A stretch of DNA of 64,000 nt from Phytophthora colocasiae (taxonomy: Eukaryota > Oomycota > Peronosporomycetes > Peronosporales > Peronosporaceae). The DNA lies in NCBI GenBank assembly GCA_018806915.1, contig JAGKQI010000040.1:1-64000 (forward strand), read 5' to 3'. The position numbers were made by a program, and so were the translations under genes. Shown piece by piece: positions 21,581-32,117 of this stretch (position 1 is the first letter of the stretch; every line of letters begins with the position of its first letter). Below the pieces are notes generated by a model, which saw only the letters and a list, made by a program, of their open reading frames with translations, was not told where the DNA came from and ran no database searches.

Positions 21581-22760
21581 GTGAAGATCGAGGATCTCCA
21601 AGTGGGGGATCCAGCCTCCAACACGCCTGAGGAGATCCGACGACTGGCGAATGAGATCTGGAAGCACAAGCACCTGCTGATCGGGAAGGGTAATGCCTCA
21701 CCGCCTCCTGCCGTAGGCGCGATCTGTGACATCGATGTGAGACGCCAAGCCGATCGCCCAGCGAGTACGTAAAGTGGCACCGCAGTATCGCGAGAAACTT
21801 TCGGATCTGATCAAAGCGGTTGTTACAAGCGAAGATTTATCCAAGTCTCTACATCGCCGTGGGCCTCGCCAATCGTCGTGATCATCAAGAAGAATGGCGT
21901 TGATATCAGGCTCTGCATCGACTACAGGCTGGTGAATAGCTTGACGAGGCTGATGGTATATCCTATGCCTCTCATCAATGATCTACTGGAGGATCTCGAC
22001 GCCGTGTTGTGGTACTGTTCTCTCGATATGGCTAGTGGTTTTTGGGTCGTCTCTATGACGGATCGCGCAAGGGCCATCTCGGCATTTATCACTCCGTTTG
22101 GACTGTTTGAGTGGAACCCGGATGCCGTTTGGTCTCAAGAATGCCCCGCAGATCTACTTCAGCGTTTGTTGGACAACGCCCTCTATGGGTTCCTACGGAT
22201 CCCGCCCACGGCCGGATCCGGATCCGCGTTGGATCTCTTCCGAGATGGGATCCCGGAGACGAACGGTGAACAGTCTGTACTTGGACGAAGATCGTACATC
22301 GACGACATCTTAGTGACCGCCGGATCCTGGGATCACCTGTGAGCGAGTGCATTTATTGTTGAAGCCTGTAACAAGTGGAACTTGTCGATCAGCGTGGCCA
22401 AGAGTTTCTGGGGTCTGAAGAAGGTCGATTACCTGGGGACACCGAGTGTCTAGCGAAGGACTAGAGGCACATCCGAAGGACCGAGAAGCGCTGGTGGATC
22501 TTGCGTTCTCGAGATCGCTGCGCGCTATGCAATCTTTCCTGGGTAGCCTAAACTACTACGCTCGATTCATCGAGGACATGGCGGCTCTACGCGTCGGTAC
22601 TCTACGAACTGAGGGAGGTCGACTTCGCGGAGTTAAGGTCCAGCCGCAAGATCCTGCAGCCAACCGACTCTGCGATCAAGGACCCCGAGGATCCGTCGAG
22701 CCCGAGAGATCCGGATGAGAAGTGGATCCGTGCTTCAGCCGCCTTCGAGGCCCTGAAGAG
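21581..22760 (+). pseudogene. pol: TE1 pol: reverse transcriptase
   Basis: RT begins with a pre-domain (VKIEDLQVGDPASNTPEE...HLLIGKGNA), then IIKKNGVDIRLCIDYRLVN (fingers/palm), LWYCSLDMASGFW with the first catalytic Asp, TPFGLFE, and YIDD with the catalytic pair. Downstream FLGSLNYYARFIEDMA marks the thumb. Compared with ordinary Gypsy RT there are about 30 extra residues between LDNALYGFL and YIDD, also present in TE2. Frameshifts near 21770, 22100, 22340 and 22650 break it. Confidence 0.88.
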
Positions 22761-23110
22761 GAAGATCGCTATGACTCCTACGCTTCGGCATTTCGATCCC
22801 GACAAGCAACCGGTGGTGATTGTCTACGCCAGTGAATGGGCCATTTCAGCTTCCCTGACGCAGGATCACGATGGAATCTACATGCCGGTGATGTTCGTTA
22901 GCAGATCCCTGAAACCGAACGAAGTGAACTACGGGATCGTAGAGAAGGAGGTGCTGGCATTGCTAAGGATCCTGGATCTCGGATATTCCATGTTGGTTGG
23001 ACGACGGATCCGGGTCCTAACCAGGCACTCTACCCTCCGGTGGTTGTTCCGTTCTACCGGACTACAAGGAAGGTTGGGCCAATGGGCAGCGCGATGTTAT
23101 CGCCTTGGAC
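22730..23110 (+). pseudogene. pol: TE1 pol: first RNase H (Gypsy type), catalytic Asp lost
   Basis: This is the normal RNase H position after the RT thumb: PTLRHFDPDKQPVVIVYASEW, SRSLKPNEVNYGIVEKEVLAL, RVLTRHSTLRWLFRSTG. Active Gypsy RNase H has DAS and TDH where this has YAS and TRH, so two catalytic Asp are replaced while the Glu (EKE) remains. TE2 has the same changes, so this is a property of the lineage, not decay of one copy. It probably serves as a structural connection domain. Confidence 0.8.
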
Positions 23111-23269
23111 CTTGGAGATCACGAAGTGTACGAAAGGGGAGGGCGAGATCCTCGGATCCCTCGCCGCAAGTATCACCCCGAGATCCGAGGTGGATCAAGC
23201 TCTAGTGAACATCGCCCCGAGGAAAGAGCCACGCCGAGCGATCCAGATGCCAGTACCAACCGTAGGACC

Positions 23270-23680
23270 GGAGGAAGAGTTGTGGGTGGTTAGTTTCGAC
23301 GGATCCGCCAGGGTGAAACGAGGCGGTGGGTCCTTCAGCGCGATCGTCTGGAAGTTACCTGAATGGAGGGTGATTAAGGCAGCATCTCGATACGCAGAGA
23401 ACCTGACAGTCAACGAAGCGGAGTACAACGGACTTCTATTATGTTTCGAGTTACTCGAGGATCTGGCTAAGGGGCGACTTGTTATCTGCGGAGATTCGAA
23501 TCTGGTGATCCGCCAGATGCGCGGCGAGATCGACTGTAAAGCGCCGGCCCTGACGTTACTGAGACGGAAGGCGTTAATGCGGCTTCGGGAATGGCCGGAT
23601 CACGACCTGCTACATGTGAAGCGAGCGTGGAACGCAAGCGCTGACAGCTTGGCCAGTGCAGCATTGCAACGAGAGAGCGG
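23270..23680 (+). CDS. pol: TE1 pol: second RNase H, catalytic residues present
   Basis: Within the long frame 23040-24134, a second RNase H fold is plain: WVVSFDGSARVKRGGG (D87 of that frame), TVNEAEYNGLLLCFELL (E128), VICGDSNLVIRQMRGE (D152), HVKRAWNASADSLAS (D202). The AEY and GDSNLVIRQ forms, and an Arg where classical RNase HI has its loop His, resemble the archaeal-like RNase H reported as a secondary gain in some plant and oomycete Gypsy elements. It would degrade RNA of the RNA-DNA hybrid in place of the degenerate first domain. It is uninterrupted here. Confidence 0.85.
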
Positions 23681-23989
23681 GGCTACAATCGACCAAGGGG
23701 CGGATCGCGAGGATCTCGTCACTTTGAATCGGTTGGATGAGATTCTGACATCAGGATCCGAGGATCCGACACCACGGATCAGTGCAGTTGCTACTCGAAG
23801 ACAAGCTAGAGAGGGGCGACCCCGAGTAATCGACGAGGAGTCCGTGCAACGGTTGAGGATCGACCGGATCCGACAAGCCCAGGACGAAGAGACATGGATC
23901 TTCAACCTGAAGTCGTTCCTGCGGGGACAGCTGACAGATCTGACTGCGGCTGAAGCCAAGACGTGCCGCCTGCTGGCAGACAACTTCGA

Positions 23990-24900
23990 GTTGGACGAGG
24001 ATGAGCTGTTGTTCTATTGCGCACCTTCACGAAGGGCCGAAGCCGATCGAGATGGATTGCTACGACTGGTTATACCTGAGACGCTTCAGGCCGACTTGTT
24101 GCACCACTATCACAACAGTCTAGAAGGAGGATGACATCAAAGGGATCGGCCGTACGTACCAGAGGATCAAGGATCACTTCTACTGGAGAGGACTTTTCAA
24201 ATCTGTACAGCGGTTTGTGGGAGAATGCGTGGACTGGCGAGACAGGCAAGGGCGACCCACCATTCGTGGTGTATCGCCAGGCAACATTCAAGCCACCTAC
24301 CCGTTCCAAGTGATCGCCATGGATCACATACCCTCGCTACCACGATCCGAGAAAGGGAACACTGAACTCTTGGTATGGGTGGATCTCTTCACTGGTTATG
24401 GTGGATCGTCAATGCGAATAACTCGCGAACGGCCCAGGCCATCGCGGAGTCCTATGAGATCTGTGTGTTTCGTCGTTTCGGCGCCAGCCAGGTGATCCGT
24501 CACGACCGAGAACCTGGGTTTATGTCCGACTTCTTTCGTGCTTTCAACCGATCCTAGGCCAGCGCCAGAGAGCCACTATGGCTTACCGACCACAGTCAAA
24601 TGGCACGGCTGAGCGGATGGTGCAGACAATTACCCGAGCGATCAAGATGTATGTCCAGGATCCCGACCAGCGCGATTGGGACGAGTATGACGAACGATTG
24701 ACTTTCGCCTTGAATACTGCGAAAGATCGGACTATGGGCGACACACCATTTTACATCGCACACGGTTGGGATCCCAAGACGACTCTGGAAGCAACGCTAT
24801 ATGTGGGGAATAACGGAAGTCGAGATACAGATCCACGACGCTGGAGTGTATCGGATCCAGCGACACTACCAACTAGCCAGGGCTGAGGTGAATGACCGCC
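23990..24900 (+). pseudogene. pol: TE1 pol: integrase N-terminus and catalytic core
   Basis: The zinc domain begins LLHHYHNSLEGG at the end of the 23040-24134 frame and continues in the next frame (FYWRGLFKSVQRFVGECVD). TE2 has CVDC where this copy has CVDW, so a zinc Cys is lost here. The core shows MDHIPSLPRSEKGNTELLVW (first Asp), IRHDREPGFMSDFF (second Asp) and PQSNGTAERMVQT (Glu). At least four frameshifts and a TAG near 24556 break it. In a working element it would insert the cDNA. Confidence 0.85.
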
Positions 24901-25482
24901 TGAAGCGGGGCGATTTCGGATCGTGCAGACCGGCAGAACGAGACGGCGACTCAACACCCATCGAGGCCGGATCCCAAGTGTGGCTGTTCTTAGACAGAGT
25001 TAAGGAGGGATACGCCAAGAAACTGGGCCCACCTGTGGCATGGACCATTCCGTGTGGCGGAGATGACGAATGAGTACGCAGCCCGCTTGAGATCGTTGGT
25101 ACAGACTACCACTCTGTTTCCGGTGGTACACATTTCCAAGTTGAAGCCAGTCAGGACATTCCCAGACCGACCGAAGACCCAGTTGACAGTGGACGAAGCG
25201 GATCGCTTAGACTTCGACGAAGCTTTGTTACCGGAGGACAGCTGGGATCGTGATCTGGAAGACGACGAGTTTGAAGTCGAGCGGATCGCGGACGTTCGGA
25301 CAGGACGACCCACTCGATACGGCCGGATCCGACGAGAGTTCCAAGTTTTCTGGAAGGGGTATGAGAATCCCACTTGGGTGGACGAAGCGGATTTGAACTG
25401 CGGCGCGTTACTGCATGAATTCCTCCAAGAACGAAGCAAAAAGAACCGGTTCCAAGCGATGCAGTCGCACGAAGAAGAGTAG
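24900..25482 (+). pseudogene. pol: TE1 pol: integrase C-terminus and chromodomain
   Basis: The frame 25054-25482 contains FPVVHISKLKPVRTFPDRP (SH3-like end of integrase) and then a chromodomain: FEVERIADVRTGRP, YGRIRREFQVFWKGYENPTWVDEADL. Such C-terminal chromodomains direct integration to heterochromatin in chromoviruses. It ends FQAMQSHEEE, matching TE2. A frameshift lies near 25050. It is the last sense-strand coding part of the element. Confidence 0.88.
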
Positions 25483-25946
25483 GCGACGGGGGTGGATCTT
25501 CACTGGTGAGGGCGCTCGTTAGTGTGGAGAAGAGAAGACTGGCAGTCTACTGCGAGTGGACGCGATGTATGTTTGTATATGAAGAAAAGAAGACCGATTT
25601 CTGGAGAGGGCTGGAAAGCAGGATCAGAACCTACGCTCGGATCCCGTCTAGAGCTCGAGTTTGGGACGAATTTTCTACCTGGATCCTCGGAGCTCATAAG
25701 GGGATATGTCTCGGAAGTTGGATCTCCGGATCCCGAGGCCGGATCCCCGGATTTTCGAAATGGATCCATCTTGGAGCTGGATCCTCAGAGCTCTGAGTCG
25801 GCTTTGTAGGATCCAAAGGCTGGATCCCCAGTTTTGGATACTGGATCTCGAAATACATCTTAGCAAAACTGAAGATGGAGGACATGGATACCAGGTGAAG
25901 GAGACAGAAGACGGGCAAGAAAATATAAGAAGTTACGCAATGCCGC
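25483..25946. other. TE1 spacer between pol and antisense ORF
   Basis: GATCC-rich DNA between two convergent reading units. Short frames on both strands are chance openings. A bidirectional 3' end (polyadenylation of sense pol and antisense transcripts) would be expected here, but I cannot point to a clear signal. Confidence 0.4.
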
Positions 25947-28900
25947 TTACAAAGTTCTGGCCCTGGCAGCTTCAGCATCGAAATCAGGTAGCGATCGGAC
26001 GAACTTCATGGAGAGTCGACTAGTGCCAAGGCTGGGGTGAGAAGATCCAGACCGGTAGTGAGTACGCCAAGGATCTTGACGATCACAATCTTCGAGGGCA
26101 GCTAAGAGGCTCCGTGGAGGATCTGCTCCAGTGTCGACAGCCTCAGCCCCAGGATACCAAGTGACATCTTCCGCCGGTAAGGGGAAGTGGACGAAGTGTG
26201 GATCTAACCATAGATCCAAGTCGCAACACCCGGTCAGGCGCATCCTCTCGAAGATCTTGCTCTGAAGCTTGCGGTAGTTGCTCCGGGCATGGGACCCGCG
26301 ATTCTTTCGGCGGCGATAGAAGCTGGTGAACCAATGGTCCGCCTTTCGAAGCTCTATAGAGATGGGGAACGAGTGCGTGCATTCCCAGATCGCTTGCAAG
26401 TTGGCAGCCTCGAATGCGTCATACCAGCTCAGGATCTCCGCGAGATGGGGTGACAAGCCAACTTGAAAGGTGTAAGGAGGCGGAGACTGGGACCCCAGAC
26501 CCTTCCATGGCTCCTTCGCGTACAACTCGGTAATTTGCGCCTTGGAGATTAGATCTGGAGCGTAGCTGGATGGATCCATAGCACCATGACCGACACGAAG
26601 GGGAAACAGCCACCCTGGGCGATAACAAGCGGTCAGGCCACTGTTTTGCAGACTCAGAAGGCTGACTTGGTCTGCGATCCAAGGGGCCACCTCTTCAGGG
26701 GACATCTCGCGTGGATCCCGAACAGCCGGAACGAACTCTTCTAGTGGGCCGTACGCCTCGAACTGAAGCCCAACACTCCTTTCGAGAGAATCCGTCGGGT
26801 GAACCTTGGGGGACGCAGAACGTGAAGGGCTGGATGCAACACTGGAGTGGGTAGTGGGGGCGTCTCGGATCTCAATGGGAGCAGACGCCGACCCGTCCCC
26901 CGACGAACGCCGACGCAGTTCCGACCGAGAGCGTGACATGACGGCCTTCAACTGTTCTTCATCAAATTCCTCCGACTCGCTGCCCGAGCCGAATCCTGGG
27001 TCGTCTCCCGCACCAGATCCAGCTGGACCTCCCTCACCGGAACCCTGTGATCCCTCAGGGGGCTTGGCAGCGGTAGCGGAAGACTTCGTGGAAGATGTCG
27101 GATCCGGGATCTCTGAGGGTGCACTCGGCAGGGGTGCCTCAGCAGACTTGTCCGGAGGTGGAACACGCTTGGGATCCGCCGAGTCTTGATCCTTCCCCGG
27201 TCGCTCTTGCGCCGCGTCCCCGAAGTCGAGATCCGGATCGTCAGTCGCATCACCTGCTGTTTTGGAAACGGGAACAGGCGCAGGTTTGGACACGACAGTG
27301 GAAGGATCTGCAGGATCGGCCTGACGCGATATCTTGTGCGGCGGCTCTTCTGTCGGGACAGAAGTTTCGCGTCGACGACGCTTGGCGGAAGAACCTTCTT
27401 GGGAAGTAGAAGACTCAGACTGCGCGCTTGGGGCATTCGAGGAACTGCGCATAGCCATAGAGGCGATCGAGGCCAAATTACGAAGGGCCGACGTACGCTC
27501 GTCAATTACACTGCGATGCTCTTCTTCCAGGGCGAGGTGCTCCTGCTCGAGCGCGTCATACTTCGTTTTGAGATCTTGATGGTCGTGGCGGAGACGCTTG
27601 AGGTCTTCTTCGCTGGTCACTGCCCGTGTCAACGACGCAGCCAGCTGCTCCGATTCACTTCTTCAAGCGCTGGATCTCCATCCCTTGGTGACGAATCACT
27701 TGATCCTTCCCGGCGAAGATCTGCCTGGCCTGATCGCGTTCGAGGGTTACTGTGGAGATCTTCTGCATGGCCTTGTCCAGCTCTTGCATCGCTGCTGTAG
27801 ACGCCCGGGCAGCCTCGTCGCGCTTCGAGGCGGATCCTGATCCAGATCCGCACGTATCTTCCTCTGTTCTGACGACTGGTTCCGGATCCGATCGATCTCA
27901 CGTTCGGCTTTCTCTCTGGCTTGGTCCGCCCGATCGCGTTGACGTTTTGCTTTCAGCAGATCATCTTCGGCGCTCTGGAGACTCTTCTCGGCGCTCTGAC
28001 GCTTGGATACGTTCTTCTCAGACCGTCTCTGCTGATGCTCGATCTCTTCACGGGCGTTGAGGTTCTCTTGCGTCAGACGCGCCAGGTTTTCGCTGGCCCG
28101 GTCGAGTTTCTGGACAGTATGCGTATGAACTCGATGGAGTTCCCCACGTCGACGTTCTGATTTGGCGAGAAGATTCTCCAGCTCATGGACCCTCTCGTTC
28201 CGAACATGAAGATCCAGTTTGAGCGACTCGACAGTCTTGACGAGATTTTGATTGGGGAGCTGCTTGAGCGACTCACGTAGCTGGTCACGGTGGGCCCGAA
28301 GATCTTCAATCTTGCGTGCTTGTTGGTCGCAACGGATAGCGGACTCCGCGAGTTGGACGCTGGTACGATTTTGCTCGAGTAAGGCCGCATCTCGCGCGGT
28401 CTCCGCGTCTTTCAACTTCTCCTCCAATTCCGTTGAACGCTCTAACAGTTCCGAAGATTCTTCACGCTGATGCTCAAGCTCTTGAGCCAACCGTACCACG
28501 GATGGATCCTCCGCCGAGATGTCTTCCCCAGCAATCTGCCGCTCGAGTCCGACTGCATAGTCCTGTAAGACAGCATAGGCTTCTGCTGAAGAGACCTCTA
28601 GATCCGAGTATTGGGCCTTGAGGACGTCGAGCTCACGCAAGTGATCCTTGAGCCGATCCAGATCTTGCACCGCTTCCGCTTCCTTTTGCTTCGCCAGCCG
28701 GAGAGCACCTTGAGAAACATTATACCGATGCTGCGCGAAGTCAATGAACGCTTGAGCAAGGTTCAGACGAGGCTGCAACAGACCATGGAGTTCTTCATTG
28801 TGTCGCCGCGCCGAAGTGAGATCCAGGAGCACTTGTTGGTAGCTGGCCTGCATCTCAGCGTATCCATCGGAGAGAGACTGGAGGGAAGCGACGGCAGCAT

Positions 28901-29207
28901 ACACAGGATCCAGATCCGGGACCGTTGGAGTCGCGGCTACAGCGGGATCGGAAGGAGCGTGGTCACAATGGGAACATGGAGGCTGAGCCGCAGAGGGATC
29001 TTGGCCGAAGAACACGGTGGTGTACGCGGAGGAACAGTCGTCGGCAGGCCGATCCATTTTGCAGAGGTCGCGATTTGAGGAATGACGAGCCAAATTGGAA
29101 TTTTGTATGGGAACGACGTGATGCCGTTGTGCGGCAACAACCTCGTCCCAGGGGCGATTGTGGTGAAGTGGATTCAAATCAAGCCGGACAGGACGCAGAA
29201 CGACCAC
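25947..29207 (-). pseudogene. TE1 antisense ORF (coiled coil + conserved C-terminal domain)
   Basis: On the strand opposite pol, two long frames follow each other: 29207-27747 (486 codons; first internal ATG at 29057, the first codons lie in the LTR edge) and 27632-25947 (561 codons), joined by a short frameshifted piece near 27640-27850. The first is one long coiled coil (RLKDHLRELDVLKAQYSDLE, ELEEKLKDAETARDAALLEQ). The second continues the coiled coil, then a basic KRRRRE block, an acidic Asp/Glu/Ser region, and a folded C-terminal part (GWLFPLRVG, LWLDPHFVHFPLPAEDVTWY, QDPWRTHYRSG). TE2 has a homologue in the same place. The function is unknown. It is too long and too conserved to be a chance shadow. 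Confidence 0.75.
29147..29158 (+). promoter_or_regulatory. TE1 polypurine tract
   Basis: AGGGGCGAT lies directly before the 3' LTR. TE2 has GGGGCGGA in the same position. This would prime plus-strand DNA synthesis. Confidence 0.6.
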
Positions 29208-30856
29208 GATGATGGGTGACGTGCGACAGTGGTGCTACGATAAGGGCAGATCCCTGGAACTGGTACCTACTCTAGGGCGGATACTAAGTTAGGATCCACT
29301 TGGCCTGGCTGACTTAAGTTCGGATCCCACAGTCCTAAGTGCGGATCCGGCAGTCCTAAGTGCGGATCCTTCAGATCCAAGATCCTTGGATCCAGATGCC
29401 AGGGATCCAGATCCAAGATCCAGAGATCCAGATCCAAGATCCAGAGGTCCAGATCCAAGATCCTCGGATCCTGAAGCCGGATCCCCAAGATCCAAGATCC
29501 AAGATCCTCGGATCCAGAAGCCAGAGATCCAGATCCAAGATCCTCGGATCCTGTAGCCGGATCCCCAAGATCCAAGATCCTCGGACCCAGATGCCAGAGA
29601 TCCAGATCCAAGATCCTCGGATCCTGAAGCCAGATCCCCAAGATCCAAGATCCAGAGATCCAGATCCAAGATCCTCGGATCCAGATGCCAGAGATCCAGA
29701 TCCAAGATCCTCGGATCCAGATGCCAGAGATCCAGATCCAAGATCCTCGGATCCAGATGCCAGAGATCCAGATCCAAGATCCTCGGATCCAGAAGCCAGA
29801 TCCCCAAGATCCAAGATCCTCGGATCCAGATGCCAGAGATCCAAATCCAAGATCCTCGGATCCAGAAGCCGGATCCCCAAGATCCAAGATCCAGAGATCA
29901 AGATCCAAGATCCAGAGATACAGATCCAAGATCCTCGGATCCAGATGCCAGAGATCCAGATCCAAGATCCTCGGATCCAGAAGCCGGATCCCCAAGATCC
30001 AAGATCCAGAGATCCAGATCCAAGATCCCCAAGATCCCCAAGATCCAGAGATCCAGATCCAAGATCCCCAAGATCCAGAGATCCAGATCCAAGATCCCCA
30101 AGATCCAAGATCCAGAGATCCCGAAGCCGGATCCTCAAGGTTTATGACATCAACGTGGTGAGGCAGTTGGAAGAGAGCCAGCATGATCTAAGATAGAGAT
30201 TTGAGATGGGAAAGATAGGGTACAGGATGAGAAACTGGATAGCCATAAATCAGAGAGTCGAATTTACCTTCTAGTGCGCAAGTGGTTTTCTTCGGGACTT
30301 AAGGCAAGGGAAGAGGATAGTGTATTGGCCTCCCCTTAGTCTTCCTGCAAGTTTCTTCGCATACCTAGCTACAGCTAAGACCGGATCCCCGATTTGGCCG
30401 GCTTACCTTACGCTAGTGAAGACCCGGATCCAACGGTGTTGATTGCTTAACCGCAGGATCCCTCGGGACCTCTCAACACCCTCAAGACCAACCGCCACAG
30501 GAGGCGGCAAGCAAGACAGTAAAGGAAAGGAAAAGGACCCCACACCCATCAAGGCAACCCCGGATCCAAGGATCCACAAGATCTTCGAGTCCAAGACCAA
30601 GATCCTCTAACCAGGACCTGCGTGCAGGAATACCCACGCAAGTCCAACCTCCCAAGTCCCCGCCAAGGACGTTCAAGCCCTCACGCCTGTGTACACTCTC
30701 CCGTTCCTGAGAGAGCAGATCCCGCCCACTGACGGGTACACAAAGTGAGCCTCAGCAACCCCACGGTTATCGGAGTACCCCCTCCGTTAGTCAGTGTCTG
30801 GGCGCCGTGTGTGAACGTTGGATCCCTGCTCATTCCAGCGGATCCACTACACCACA
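29159..30856 (+). repeat. TE1 3' LTR (1698 bp)
   Basis: It matches the 5' LTR with only scattered differences outside the GATCC array (for example TTTGAGATGGG against TTTGCGATGGG). It ends CACCACA at 30856 and is followed by the duplicated target CGCG and the rest of the family-B LTR. Confidence 0.92.
29345..30135. repeat. GATCC tandem array in the TE1 3' LTR
   Basis: The same modules as at 14165-15812, but about 0.8 kb long. Long open frames on both strands here are by-products of the stop-poor units. Confidence 0.95.
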
Positions 30857-32117
30857 CGCGATCAATGATGACGGGGCCCCAAGCGAGCATGATCAGCTTA
30901 CCCTGGCGCCCCGAAGCCTCTAACAGCACGATCCAACTTCCCCGGGCGGCGACGAAGCGAGATCACGCAAGATCGCGCAATGATCCTCTCCCGTATAAGT
31001 ACGAGATCAGCTCCGGATCAAGGTCAACCCCAGGCACGACGCAGACTCTTCTTGTGGCCTGATCCGGATTCTTTGAAGGATCACCAAGCGGGATCAGGCA
31101 GCGATCAAGCTTCGGTTAAGTGCGAGATCAAGCTTCGGTTAAGCGCGAGATCAAGCTTCGGTTAAGTGCGAGATCAAGCTTCGGTTAAGTGCGAGATCAA
31201 GTTTCGGTTAAGTGCGAGATCAAGCTTCGGTTAAGTACGAGATCAAGCTCCGGTTAAGTGCGAGATCAAGCTTCGGTTAAGTGCGAGATCAAGCTCCGGT
31301 TAAGTGCGAGATCAAGCTTCGGTTAAGTACGAGATCAAGCTTCGGTTAAGTGCGAGATCAAGCTTCGGTTAAGTACGGAATCGGCTCAAGATCAGGGTTA
31401 GGGGAACCAAGCTAGGGATCAGCTATGTAGCCAGTGTCATGTGATCGTAGGATAGTAAATCAGGATGGGATTAGTAGGCATAGGAATAACCATAAACAGA
31501 CTCGAATTTGCCCTGAACCACTCAAGTGTCTTCGCTACGCCTGGAACCGGGAACTACATTGGCCCTACAAGCGTCAGGAAGGTAAGGATACGTGATCTAG
31601 TATAGCGGTTAAGTCTGGATAATATATTGGCCAGCTTTGCCCTATCTAGTGAACTATCCTTTAAGTGCATACATCGGATCGGAAGGAATTGGTTGTTTAG
31701 CCTAAGGATCCCGTCGAATCTCGCCCTCAAGACCCCCGCTATCGGAAGCGGAAAACAACGAAAGGAAGGGACTGAATCCCGAACATTGACTATTGGAAGA
31801 CCTGGATCAAGAACCAGGCACTCCGGATCAAGGCTCGAGAACTCGCCTACGACCGGGATCAAGTACCCCGAGGTGGAGTGAAGAACTTCCACGCCGCCTC
31901 AAACCCCTGCGTCACCCAAGACCTTCTTCTCGTCCCAAGACATCTTCAGAAGTTACCTGGAAGAGCGTAACCCGCCTACCGACGGGTACACAAGGTGAAC
32001 ACTACACGCAACAAGATCACGGATCATCGGGGGACCCCCTCCGTTAGTTGGTGTCTGGGCGCAAGTGGCGATCGCGATCGGCCTCAACCAGATTTTGGCC
32101 AGATCCGCTCCACCACA
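30857..32117 (+). mobile_element. Solo family-B LTR, right part
   Basis: It continues the LTR interrupted at 13985. It holds a TATA-like TATAAGT (30994-31000), a 23-bp tandem array, blocks such as CGACGGGTACACAAGGTG, and the end GATCCGCTCCACCACA at 32117. The sequence matches the reverse complement of the TE2 LTRs. It lacks a ~30-bp tandem duplication that both TE2 LTRs share, so it comes from a different insertion. Confidence 0.9.
31095..31385. repeat. 23-bp tandem array in a family-B LTR
   Basis: About a dozen units of GAGATCAAGCTTCGGTTAAG plus three bases, with C/T and G/A variants. The same array has about 12 units at 40195-40475 and about five at 52775-52885. Position near the TATA-like box suggests part of the U3 promoter. 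Confidence 0.9.

Larger units (their letters stand above)
13986..30856 (+). mobile_element. TE1: chromodomain Ty3/Gypsy LTR retrotransposon (family A), 16.9 kb
   Basis: LTRs at 13986-16536 and 29159-30856 begin TGTGGTGAAGTGGATTC and end GATCCACTACACCACA. Element flanks are CGCG on both sides (13982-13985 and 30857-30860), a 4-bp target duplication inside a family-B LTR whose uninterrupted form is visible near 40.72 kb. Internal order is PBS, gag (two frames), frameshift site, protease, RT, two RNase H domains, integrase, chromodomain, a spacer, a large antisense ORF and a polypurine tract. Many frameshifts and stops make it non-autonomous as it stands. Its two LTRs are near-identical outside a tandem array, so insertion was fairly recent. 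Confidence 0.93.

Noticed and set aside
29267..30196. Long open frames in the 3' LTR array
   Set aside because: Same cause as in the 5' LTR array: not genes.
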